Assembly: GCA_963978545.1 (NCBI GenBank)
Contig: OZ021732.1
Location: 32,580,123 to 32,644,122 of the forward strand
DNA from: Linyphia triangularis
Lineage: Eukaryota > Arthropoda > Arachnida > Araneae > Linyphiidae
DNA: 64,000 nucleotides
Direction of reading: 5' to 3'
A model generated the notes under the pieces. It was not told where the DNA came from and did no database searches. It saw only the letters and a program-made list of their open reading frames with translations. This document shows positions 1 through 11,300 of this stretch, piece after piece. The translations under genes were made by a program, and so were the position numbers. Each line of letters begins with the position of its first letter. Position 1 is the first letter of the stretch.

Positions 1-213
1 CATTTAATTTTAAGGATGGATATGCTGGATGTAAAATGGAAATTTTCAACCTGAAATGATTAAAATTCCGACCAGAAGTCTGCTTATAAGGAATTGATAC
101 TGCGCATATACCAATACATATATGCGCATCAATGTGATACAGTCTCAGATAGCCGGTAGATTTCAATTAATTTTTCCGAAAAAATAAAGAAGATCATGCT
201 GAATATAAAATGG
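1..213 (+). repeat. Dispersed repeat R1, 5' part, split by a transposon
   Basis: This stretch matches the reverse complement of about 4740-4875; shared words include ttaaggaa(t/c)tgatactg and tctcagatag. The match resumes after the transposon at 2217, so one R1 copy was cut by the 216-2214 insertion. The left end runs off the window. I see no coding potential and cannot place the family. Confidence 0.55.
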
Positions 214-1144
214 TACAGTACCCCCCCCCCCCCCCCAAAAAAAAACAGAACGATAGCTATATCTTCGGTTCTAATTATCGTAGAATCTTACGGTTTGCAC
301 CAAAATGTTTTGCTTACGATTTTCTATATATCTGATGCAATTTTTTTTTCTTGAGGGACCGTTTACTAAGTAAAAGTAACGCTATCTTCGAAAATTTCAA
401 TACGAACACTTTTTTTTTATCATTCCATTCGATTCAGAATACATCATTTACCCCGTATACCAAATTTCAATGCATTATGTTGAAAAACACGTCACTTATG
501 AGCGAAAATATTTCGACCATTTTTTGACCGATCTTCAGGGAGAATTTCCATAAAACGAAAGGTATTTTTAAGGTTCTTCTTCACAGCGGGAGAAATCGAG
601 CGATCAATGTGGAGCGTTTCAAGACGTTAAAAAATACAAGTATTAGTCTAAAATTGCATAGAAACTACTTGGATTTATAGTGTAATGTTTAAGATTAATA
701 CAAAAATAGCAAGTAAACGCAAAAGTAACATAATTTATTTACAACATTAAAGATGTGCATTCTTCACAGGAAATAAATAAAATATCGAAAACTGTAATTG
801 CAGAAATATAACGAATACTACTGATAATTAGAAAATTAATAAATATTAAATGTAGGCATTAGTAAACAGTATTTAGCAAAGCATGAATATTTTACAGAAA
901 TATTTCACTATAAACACAAATGTAACTAGATCGTTGAAATTATTTATAAAATGAAAAATTCACATGATTCAGTAAAATTTTTAAAGGTTAACTTATTAAA
1001 ATTGCTTAAAAAATGTTGTTTTAAATAAATTGAATTTAAGAAAGCAAATTAAATAAAAAAAATTGATAGTTTACAGAAAAAATAATTAATAATTTAAAAA
1101 ACTAAAAAACACGCTTAAATAGAAAATCAAACTAAAAAGTAGAA

Positions 1145-1506
1145 AATAACCAATAGATTAAAAAACTAAGAAACACGTTTTAATAGAAAAGTGAACTAAA
1201 AAGTAGAAGATAATTTTAAATAAGTTTGAAATAAGAATAGAGTGATTAACAAGAAATATTTATTTTATTGTAAAAAAGCGTGGGGTGCTTTTTAAGATAT
1301 TTTCATAATGGATCTACTTTTACTAATATCTGTCATTAAATATTTACAAAAATTGACATCAAGCACCCCAAGCTGTTTTTACGATAAAATAAATATTTCT
1401 TGTTAATCACTCTATTCTTATTTCAAACTTATTTAAAATTATCTTCTACTTTTTTGTTCACTTTCCTATTAAAGCATGTTTCTTAGTTTTTTAAACTATT
1501 GGTTAT
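1145..1506. repeat. Foldback (long inverted repeat) inside E1
   Basis: Arms of about 146 bp (1145-1290 and 1361-1506) are inverted copies around a 70-bp loop. The inner ends read tggggtgctt and aagcacccca; the outer ends read ataaccaatag and ctattggttat. Just left of the left arm, 1085-1144 is an imperfect direct copy of 1150-1213. The structure resembles a MITE nested in E1. No coding content. Confidence 0.75.
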
Positions 1507-1560
1507 ACGATAATTGAACGTTATGCGATTTTCCACACCTCTAGTTTACCTTGAATTAAT
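1505..1560 (+). repeat. Tail fragment of dispersed repeat R2
   Basis: A short match to the 3' end of the R2 copies at 20475-21235 and 51880-52420. The shared pattern is ttatgcgat followed by cacacctctagttta. Confidence 0.4.
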
Positions 1561-2216
1561 CTTTGATAGTTTTCAAAAGTCGTCTACTATACGGTCCCTT
1601 AAAGTGAGCGTTTTTTACATTTTCTCTAAAAAATCGACAGCTAATAGTCAAAATGGAAAGAAAAAAATTATGGGGGGGGGGGGGGTTTAGACCATGGTAA
1701 ATCTAATGAAAGCAAAAAAAAAAATATGTTTCTATTCAAATTTTTTTTTAATTGCTTTATTAATTAATAATTAATTATTAAAAAAGAAATTGATTCAAAA
1801 GCTGATTGCTATTTATGTTTGGCCATTTACAAACTACCTTTTGAAAAAAAATTACTGAAATATATTAATTATTTAAGTATTTATGGCCAAAAAACCAACT
1901 TTTTTATTTAACATTAGTTTGTCATTTTCTTTTTATCATTTAAATTACAAACCATTCATTAGAAAATTACGAATTTTTGTATTTCGCATTCTTTTTTAAT
2001 GCTGAAACCAAATATGGAATAATATTATTAGATTGCTATTGAACTTTTGAAAGTTTGGTTCTGTTTTAATATGTAGATGACCCCTCATGATAAAAAAAAA
2101 CTACATACAATTATTAAAAACCTTTCACGATTTACAACGGTACCTTTTGTTTGTTATTTCAACAATTAGAACAAAAGATATAGCCATCGTTCTGGTTTTT
2201 TTCGGGGATCACTGTA

Positions 2217-2345
2217 CATTTTAACTGGATGACTGAAATTCCGACAGTAAGTCAGCTCGTATTCACTGAATTTTTTTAATGCAATGTAGGTAAGACCAAA
2301 ATAAAAATGTAGCTAAGTAGCATCCTCTCAAACGTGGGCTACGGC
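2217..2345 (+). repeat. Dispersed repeat R1, 3' part
   Basis: Continuation of the R1 copy broken by E1. It matches the reverse complement of about 4612-4735, including aactggatgactgaa and gcatcctctcaaacgtgggct (one difference from the other copy). Confidence 0.55.
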
Positions 2346-4611
2346 AGAATTATTTTCAGGGGGAGGTGGGCAGATTACACACTAATTGGCGCAAGGTGGT
2401 TCATTTTTGTTCAAATCCTGATTTCTTTAACGGGATTTCTTAATGAAATGTTAAAAAATATTTATATAACGAATTTCAGTTTCATTAAGTACAAAATCGC
2501 TTTCCAGAGTTTAATAGCACCTTTCTTCACTTTGTCATTTTCAAATTACAGGTTGAAGGTCCCTTGCATCGCCAGCGCAAGTTCACCCTCAGAATCTTAG
2601 CACTTCTGAATGATTTTGTATGTTGATTTATTAAGGATGTTTTGAGTTCTCATGTATGGTATTCAACCTTGCAAAAACACTTAAGATTGCTGTTCAATTG
2701 TTTCTCTTACAATTATAAAGCTCTTGACAGTCCTTTTTGCATTTGCATACCGAAAAGTCATATATCGGGAAGCGCACTTTGTTTAGTTGGTAATTGACGA
2801 CTGTTGTGTTTTATGATAGTCATCATAAAGACTGTCATGTATCTCAAATATCGTCGTGTTCTAAACATCCACACTCTTGTAATGAAGGTAAAACTAAAGG
2901 TATTATAATAACCCTTCGGGTTAAAGATGGCAAGCTTCCATAGAGATAATGTAAAATAGTTGAGAGCACATGACGTCATTGCAGGGTTTCAACATTGGCA
3001 AGCTTATCGCTCTTTTTGGTTTCACTTGGCGATTAAATTTTATGGTTTCCCAGAAATCTTTTATCCAAAAAAAGAACAAATCTGCTTAGCTTATTAAACT
3101 TTCACTTAAAAAATTTACACACCCAACCAAATTTATGTTAATTTATATTTTTAACTAAAATAATTGAATACTTTTTTAAACACTATTAATATTGTATTGA
3201 ACCACTATAGCAAAAGTTCCATCCTGTAATGAAATACGAATCCTAGTAATAGATTTTGGTTTTTTACAGCATATTCCAATATTGGTGAACTTTTAGTAAG
3301 TTTTCATTATAAATATGAACATCAAGAATTAACAAAATTACTAATTACAAAATTATTGAAACACATTCTAGAAGAAAATGCTTTCGATAAAGTTTCCATG
3401 CATTCTTCGAAGCAGTATATTAGGAAACTAAAAAATATCTATTTATTGAGTGCAATTTAAAAAGAACTTGCAACTACGAAAACCAATATCATTTAGCATG
3501 TACTAGCTTAGAAGAATTTACTAACAGTTGACAATAATCATTTTGCTTTATTAATCCATCAAATAAAAAACCGCAATGGTAATTGAGATTGACGTCAAAT
3601 TTCAAAATATCATAATTAACACATAATAATTTAGTGCATTTATACAACTAACAAGGGATAAACATTTTTTCAAGAGATGTCATAGTAAGAAAAAAAGAAA
3701 AGTTCATGAAAAAATAAAAACAAACGATTAAGAACACAAACCATCAAGTTTTATTACACTGTAAAAAATTTCCTTCTGTTAAAATTCTCCAACGAAAATT
3801 TTCTAATATTCAGAACATTACCGCAATTTATTGTGCACAAAAGCGAACAATTTGAACAAACTGGGATAAATAATATGTTACTTTGCAAAGTAGAATCCTC
3901 CATTTTTGTTCTGCTATTTAAATCTCCCACGAATTCGACGAAATAAATCTGATGTTCTTATTTGTTTGTTTGTTTAAAAAGCATGATCGCCAAGGTAAGA
4001 ATAAAGCTCTGAGCATTTCTGGAAATCGGAGCAATTTGGCGAAAGTTTTGTGCTCTCAACTTGGAAAATCCGCACGATGGCAGCACGTACGTATCGGCGA
4101 AGCTTGCCTTCTTATAGTTATACGTTCTTTGGTAAAACTAAGTAGCTGATGAAGGCCTGAATCTTTCTCAAATCAAATTTGAATGTTTTTATTTAAAAGA
4201 TGTTAAGAGTAACTGAAAAGACATTTTATAGAATTGTGTCTCTTAAGTTGCAAAAATAAACTATTTATACTAACCTTTCAGTCACATATAAGTTAACTCG
4301 TGAGGAATTTAAGAAAATAATAGATCATAATAGCACTGCACTGCGCTTATAAATACATGTATGGGTTTCAATTGGGATTGACTCACACAAGTGCGGGGGG
4401 GAAGGAAAAAAAAAGGGAAAAAAATATATATATTTTTAGACAGTTTACAAAAAAAAAAATTTTAAACCATGTCTAAAATACAATTAAATATCTGAAAGTA
4501 AGACCAATAAAACAAACTAAATTATAAATAAAACAAACAAACTATTTTTAGCTTTCGTGTACCACCTCCCTCCCCAACTGGAAGTGATGTGCATCCCTTA
4601 AAAATAATCTT
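2346..4611. other. AT-rich DNA without a recognisable gene
   Basis: No supported gene. Two slightly GC-richer patches (about 2930-3010 and 3985-4130) share the words gttgagagcac and gcaagctt in opposite orientation, so they may be remnants of one dispersed repeat. CRE-like TGACGTCA words occur near 2972 and 3591. The short reading frames here look like chance. Confidence 0.5.
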
Positions 4612-4875
4612 ACTTTAGCCCAAGTTTGAGAGGATGTCATCTAGTTAGAATTATATTTTGGACACATCTGAATTGCATTGAAAAAAAATTCAGAGCCTCC
4701 AAACGGACTTCAGTCATCCGGTTGAAATTTACTTTTTTATACTCAGTATGATCATCTTTACTTCCAGCTATCTGAGATGATATCACCATGATACTCATGT
4801 ATTGGTAAATGAGCAGTATCAGTTCCTTAAAAGAAGACACTTTTGGTTGAAATTTTAGATTTTATATCCAGTATA
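4612..4875 (-). repeat. Dispersed repeat R1, uninterrupted copy
   Basis: The reverse complement aligns with 1-213 joined directly to 2217-2345. It is therefore the unoccupied counterpart of the E1 insertion site. A 67-codon frame crosses it but is not conserved in the other copy. Confidence 0.55.
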
Positions 4876-6898
4876 TTCAAAAATATGAATTTTATTTCTA
4901 TGCACTTTGCAAAGGGGACATCCCAGTAGCGATTGTTAAATTTTCAAAAACTATTCAGAGTTTTCTTTCAGCAGTTTATCTAAAATTTAGGCTTAGTACC
5001 TTCCTCAGAAACTTAACATTACTTTGAATGTTAACTCTTAGTTTCAAGGGGCCATCAATATTTGTTTAATGACTATAAACAGTATAACCAGAATTTAAAT
5101 ATCCTCTAATGTTATTTGCACGCTATAAAAGCTTATCATTACTTTTGATCACATAGTAATAAAACTTGGACAAAAGAAATGTTTTCATTTTCCAGTGGAT
5201 TAAAAACTGCAAAGAATTGGCAAAATACTTTTAACTAATAGGAATTTATTCAGTTTTTATGATATTACCCCTAAGTTAAAAAATGGTAAAAAAAAATTGT
5301 AGAATTATACTATCTGGTAATTTTCACTGAAAGAGATAAAATTAGAGTAAAATGGATTGCATATGGGATACATACAAGAAAGGTTTACCGGACGGTGTAG
5401 TTAACAATAGAGCTTTGGGGAACATAGCGTAGAATTAATCGGATTAATTTTCGCTTGAATCGAATACAAAATCCTTTTATCAAAATCTACGTGTTTACTA
5501 ATATATTGGAATCAATATATTCAATTAATTAGGAGGAAATGTTGCAACATCATATCGTCTTCTATCAATTTGAGACATGACATTGAGCATTACTTTATAA
5601 TGAATGGATTAGATATCTACTCTCAGATAAAACGCCTGAGCTGATTTTAAACTGTTCTGCTTTTTCTAAGAGTTTATGTGTTTATGAGCAACTAAGTCAC
5701 ATTTGTTCGACTTCTTTTGTGTATATGGGCAATTAAGTCACATTCAATAACACTATTTATGAGTGCCTTAAAAGTGAAAATATCATTCCTATACTCATCA
5801 CAATACTCTCATGGCATTAATGATTTTTGGAGGGTAACTATTAGATAATGTCATCTTTAAATCTGAACAAACGCTATTGAAATTGTTTCCAAGAAGCTAA
5901 ATTCTTCCCAATTAGAAAAACATAGGAAACAAAGTCGGGTATGTTGTTGAAACAAAAACATAAATATAATACTGTATTATATTACTTTATAATATCAATA
6001 TAATATTAAGAATAAATATATGCATTATGGATCACACGAAATAGTAATATTTATCTGTGAAATATTACAGCCGGGAAATGAAGCAGATACTGGCGATTAG
6101 TAATACCATAAATTTTTAGTAGATTTCTTTAAAAATGTTCGTAGAAGGAAGATTACATGATAAGGCTGAAATATATTAAATTAGTATTTGTACGAACATG
6201 AAAGGATCAAGATTTTTAAAACACTCATAAGTGTTTGCATACCAACTAAAACTCACATCACTAACGAGATAACTTGTAGGACAACGATTAGAAGTATTTT
6301 TAAGCAGACAAATTTATAGAAAGCTCTTTTAGAATTCATCATTGATCATAACAAATTATGATCTAAAAACTACTGGTTTATTTGTTACAAAAATAATTTA
6401 TGAAACCCCACAAAGGACGATTGTAAGTTTTGGCTGGTGGGTATACATGCAGACCAATAGAAAATATCGTTAAAGGTAAAACAATTGCAGATTACGCTAA
6501 ATATGATTATTTACTATGGCTAGACGACTGTAAACTATCTGCCAGACAAATAAAACTATTCATCCCATTCCCAGCATGCCCATAAGACGAATACCATTAC
6601 ATTGGTTGTTTACTGATGAACAAACGATCACAACCAGATGACAAAGAATCTGAAAAAGCATTGGACACAGAATTATTCATTTGTTTCATGCATGTATTAT
6701 TAGGGTGGTCCTTATTTTTCCGCTTTTAAATTTCTTTTTTTTTTATCCCTTTACCCAATTTTTTACTTTGGCCCTCGAAAATTTTTTCATGACCATTTTT
6801 TTTTAAATTCAAAAGTGCTTTACCCGTGCCACAACAAAGTTCACATCGTGTAGTCGCATTCTACTGTATTACGCAGTGGCACTGATCTTTCACTTGTA
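4876..6898. other. AT-rich DNA without a recognisable gene
   Basis: No coding region, RNA gene or well-bounded element seen. An agggtggtcc word at about 6702, followed by a T-rich tract, resembles some transposon termini, but I found no inverted partner. Confidence 0.4.
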
Positions 6899-7251
6899 CA
6901 TTACGTAAAAAAAATCCAAGCGATAGCTGTAGCTTGTAATCTACTTGATGAAACAAAAAAAAGTAGTGTTGTGATTCGAAGAAGATGAAGATTTGTAATC
7001 ATTGTACTTGGTATTTTTTAGTTACAAGGGGTCATCTGCATATCAAAACTAAACCAAATTTTAAAAGTTCAATAGCAACCCCATAATGTTATGGCATATT
7101 TAGATTTAGAGCTCAATAAATGTCTAAATACCAAATTTCTTAATTTTCCAATGTGTGGTTAGAAGTTTAAATGATGACAAGAAAATTACAAATTAAGGTT
7201 AAAAAGGAAAAAAATATTTTTTTAGCCATAAATTCTTAAATAAGTAATATA

Positions 7252-8116
7252 CAAGGTGCGGCTATTAATTTCCAGAACTGACGTAACTGTAGGAGAACGA
7301 AAAGCCGGAAGAGGACGCTAACGATTGCATATTGCGCATGTGCAGTGCAATCGGCGCCATTCTGAAGAAAGTGGTTCTCGTGGAAAGGCGCATTAAAACG
7401 TTGCTCTTAAATTCCTGTTGTCGAAGTGAAAATGGAGCAAAGAATTAACATTAAATTTTGCTTCAAATTGGGTATCCTATCCAGGTACGCAGGATCAGTA
7501 TCAGCGTTGTTGATAAGTTCGCCACTTGCGTCCAGTCTCAATTGCTTTTGTTTGTCCCTTAAATGGAGAGGAACGAATCTGGAACAAATCTTGCGTTTGC
7601 CTAGGTCTTACGTCAAAATTCGCCGAACCGTCTTTTTGTCCATGTTCAATTCATTGGCGAGTACTCGAATAGTCAATCGACGATCACATTTCACCATATC
7701 GCGAACTTTTTCAATTGCTTCCGGCTTGCGTACGGACTGCGGCCGACCTGTGTGTGGATCATCTTCGATGCTTTCGCGCCCTTCCCGAAAGCGTTTAAAC
7801 CATTCAAAAGTTCTTAAGCGGGATAATGCTTCCTCGCCGTAAACTTGTTTTAACATTTCGTAGGTTTCCGCAGCTGTCTTGCCCAATTTGTAGCAAAATT
7901 TAATTTTAATTCTTTGTTCCATTTTCACTTCGACAACAGAAATTTAAGAGCTAAGTTTTAATGCGATTTCCACGAGAACCACTTACTTCAGAATGGCGCC
8001 GATTGCACTGCACATGCGCAAGAAAACGCTCTTCAATATACAATCATTAGCGCCATCTTCCGGCTTATCGTTCTCCTACAGTTACGTCAGTCCTGAAAAT
8101 TAATAGCCGGACCTTG
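7252..8116 (-). mobile_element. Defective mariner element with long inverted ends
   Basis: Both ends begin caaggt(g/c)cggctattaatt and are flanked by TA (7250-7251 and 8117-8118). The arms (about 7252-7472 and 7884-8116) are inverted copies. They contain the mariner terminus plus the first codons of the transposase, so the start of the gene is present twice, head to head. The right-hand copy carries the longer transposase remnant. The catalytic half of the gene is missing. It lies within E2. Confidence 0.85.
7472..7922 (-). pseudogene. Mariner transposase, N-terminal remnant
   Basis: From the ATG at 7922 the frame encodes 104 residues before an in-frame TAA (7608-7610). It starts MEQRIKIKFCYKLGK and includes the mariner helix-turn-helix region, with FEWFKRFREGRES, DPHTGRP and KKTVRRILT. 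Past the stop the same frame reads on with a mariner-like segment (KICSRFVP, then AYLDRI) to about 7472. There it meets the inverted second copy of the N-terminus. The DDD catalytic domain of a typical ~345-residue transposase is absent, so the protein cannot be active. An upstream GTG is not a plausible eukaryotic start. The inverted partial copy of the first ~14 codons is at 7432-7472 on the plus strand. Confidence 0.85.
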
Positions 8117-8257
8117 TATTTTAGTAATTTTATTCTGATCGATAGTTTCTAAAAGGCCAAACATATATGATATGCAACTTTTGCATTAAACGGTTTTTTA
8201 ATAATTAATTATTAATTAATAAAACAATTTATAGAAGAAATTTAATAGAAACAATTT

Positions 8258-8258
8258 T

Positions 8259-8297
<39 letters not shown>
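8258..8297. repeat. (TTTA)n microsatellite
   Basis: About ten uninterrupted TTTA units at the edge of E2. Confidence 0.95.
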
Positions 8298-8300
<3 letters not shown>

Positions 8301-8345
8301 CCCCTTCTTCCATTCAAGAGTTTTTGTTTCTCTCCAATTTACCTT

Positions 8346-11300
8346 TAGTGTTTTCAATGTTTTAGCACGAATACAGAAAAAGCTTAGGTTAAGAGACCCT
8401 ATGCTGGATTATATTTGAAGTTAAGTAAAGTTTAATTGAACTAAAAAATATTTCTGTGTAAAATTTATTTGGTTTTTAGAAAATGAGCATAAGTGGCAAA
8501 CTTAATAATTTGTATTTTTCAGAACCAGATTCAAATAATCATAAACGTAAAAGGTGTCGCTTCACAATTGAAGTTTAACTATCAAAAAGTTGTAAGAAAA
8601 ATACTGCTCAGAGTGTCCTGCAATTTAATCTGTGTATGCACTAATAAGGTGGAAACTTTATAGGATAAACAAAACTATTTTGGACTTCTTTTTTTTACAA
8701 TTAAATACCATCTTCTGTTTGATACCCATCTTCAGCGGTCTTTTAGGAAAAACTAATCGACACAACTGGGATTGTTTTGTGAATTGTATACGTTCGAGTT
8801 ATCAATTCGAAGCATTCCTGTGGTGTTCCTTTTACTGTTGTCCATAGTTTATCAGACTGTCCAACTTTTAATTCCTTTAGTCTTCGTCATTTTAACTCAG
8901 CTCACCCATCATTAGATACACTTTTAAATTCATCTCCTCATCATAACCTTTTAAATTTTTATTAGAAATTGGATTTTATCATTTTATCTAAAGATTTTTA
9001 TATTTAAATTGTTTTTCATCGTTTTAATTCTTTTAAATGGGGACTGACTTTCTTGATAATTTTCGACGCAATTTGGCTCGAGTGTTGCCTTTTGCGTCAG
9101 AAAATCAAAATCAACCAAGCAATCGATTCGAAGCATCTCCCATTTGATACTAAAATGCAAAACGTTCCTTTAAAAAACATTTTCATAAGCCATTTCCCTT
9201 TAAATTTAGACCAATATCATGGTCTAAGTGTTACGATATATTGGTGCAGTATACCCTTCGTTTTGATCTTTTTGTGCCAATACAAAAAGAAATTAGTTAA
9301 AACATAATTAATTTACAAAAAATCACCAGGTAACAAACAGTAAATTACCTTTTAATTAACAGACTTTATAAATTTTTGTTTTACAACACTAAAAGCGCCT
9401 CAATTTAACGCTTGGCAATCCCAGGTATTGCTTCACAATTAAGTCCACTGCTCGGTAACGCTCGCCAAACCCGAGCTCCCTACATTTGCGGATTTTGTTA
9501 CTAAATATGTATAATAACTAAAAACATCCACAAGTGAAATCATTAGAATGTAATCCTGAAAATCAATAAATTTAGAATTACTATCCTTAAAATATGGAGC
9601 ACATGATATTTGCAAACAATAGAATTTGAATTAACATAGAATACATTCAAAATCCAGGTGGCCAGATTTTGCCATAGTAATTTTTACTACTATTTGACAA
9701 AAAAAAATATTTTATACATTAAATGAGAATTATAGAAGTGACGTCACAAGTAAATTCCTTTCTGACGTCAAGGTTTGTTATTTTTTGTGTTTGGAATATT
9801 ATGTTACAATTTTGCACATTCTAGGTAAATTTATACTTAAAACTTGTAAAATACGAGTCATATATTTTGGCAATTTAGTGTTTAATACAATTTTTAAAGT
9901 TTCAACAAGAACGATTTAAAAAAAAAAAAAAAAAAAAAAAAATTACCTCCAATTTTTATCATTGTTTTATTCTCCATTTTTGAAAATAAGTAATAAAAAA
10001 ATAACCATGTTTCTAAAGGTATGTTGTGAAAGGTCACATTATCGTAGCTAAAACTCGAAAAATATTAGTAAATAGATGACATTTTCGTACTTGTATAGTG
10101 ACTAGTCATTATGTGAGAAGTAAACTACAAGAGTATTTATTCTGTTAAGTACAAAGAAGTTAGCTCGTAAATGAGCATTCATGAATAAGAAATGAAAAAT
10201 TGGAATTACCTTGATCAAATGAGCATGAATACTTTTAAACATTTATTTTCATAAAATGTAAGAAACAGATGAATAAAATTAGTTCATAAGTTTATAATTT
10301 TGCATATTACTACAACAGAACAGCTTTCATTAAAAAAAAAAAAAAAAAAAAAACTTATTAAATGCATTTGTAAGCACTACCTCAGTAGCACAAATCCCGA
10401 TGTGGGCCATTGTAGATAGGTCATTGCTACATACCTTGGCCATTCTCACCCAGTGCTGCGTAAAATATACTTTAAGTTTTGAAATGTTGATGCAGAATTT
10501 TAAATTTTAAATATAGAAAGATTATCGAATATAGAAGAATATATAATATTTTATAAGAAAGATCGGGGGGGGGGGGGAATATGTTTTGCAATAGTTTTAA
10601 CTTGTTAATTTTTTCAAAAAATCGTGCATTTTGGAACAATCCTCGAAATTTGGCATGAATTGGCCAATCTTCCCAGAATTCCTGTTTCCGACATTGGCCA
10701 ATACCTCTTTGCTACCTCGAAACTAACTTCGCAAAGATAGCTGTAATTTGAGACTTCGCGGTTAAGTTATTTATCTTTTGATTCAAAAATAGCGCGGATG
10801 TGTTTATCCTTTTATCTTATCCCCTGCTCAGTCACTCTTATTGGAACAACTCACAGCACTGCATCTAGGCATAATGAATTGAAAAGAGATATGATATGGA
10901 TTATTTCGTTTAAAAATATGTTTTTACAAAACTGAATAAAAAAGGCTCAAATTCAGAAAATTAAAGTAAACTTTATTTCCTGCTAGCTGCTCTCATTCCT
11001 ATTAAAATTTCTTTTTTTTAATATGTGCTTTTTACAACTAAATGGTTTTTAATAGATGATAAAGCATAAAACATATAATATCAGCGTATTAATAACTCCA
11101 TATAAGGACCAGTCAAATCTATTAAAATGTATGTTGGTAAAAAACTTTCCCTTTTTCAAAGGGTTACAGTAACCAGATATAGTTCTATTCCTTTTAAGTC
11201 TACCCCAAAACTTAATTATTTTCTTTCAAGTTTATTCTCACAGATAGTTTTATATATTTGCTATGATTTTTTTAAAAGGGAAGACATCACCTTTATATTC

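Larger units (their letters stand above)
216..2214 (+). mobile_element. Non-autonomous Tc1/mariner-like DNA transposon (E1)
   Basis: The ends are inverted: the left end reads cagta, a C run, an A run, then cagaacgatagctatatct. The reverse complement of the right end reads cagtgatccccg, an A run, then cagaacgatggctatatct. The inverted termini are about 55 bp long. Both ends are flanked by TA (214-215 and 2215-2216), the target duplication of the Tc1/mariner superfamily. R1 sequence continues on both sides, which confirms an insertion. There is no transposase reading frame, so it would have needed a transposase in trans. A foldback repeat lies inside it. A related copy in opposite orientation lies at about 6899-8345. 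Confidence 0.7.
6899..8345 (-). mobile_element. Degraded second copy of Tc1-like element E1 (E2)
   Basis: In reverse complement this matches E1 from about 1690 to its right end. Shared parts include the ttaattaataattaattatta tract, the ggggttgctattgaactttt-like segment and the gcagatgacccc segment. It ends near 6899 at a decayed terminus. The left E1-type terminus was not found, so the 8345 edge is approximate. A mariner element splits it at 7250/8118. Confidence 0.5.

Noticed and set aside
6700..6720. agggtggtcc word as a transposon terminus
   Set aside because: No inverted partner or duplication found in the window.
10380..10480. GC-richer patch with a minus-strand AAG|GTATGT donor as an exon
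   Set aside because: The open segment is too short and no protein similarity is recognisable.
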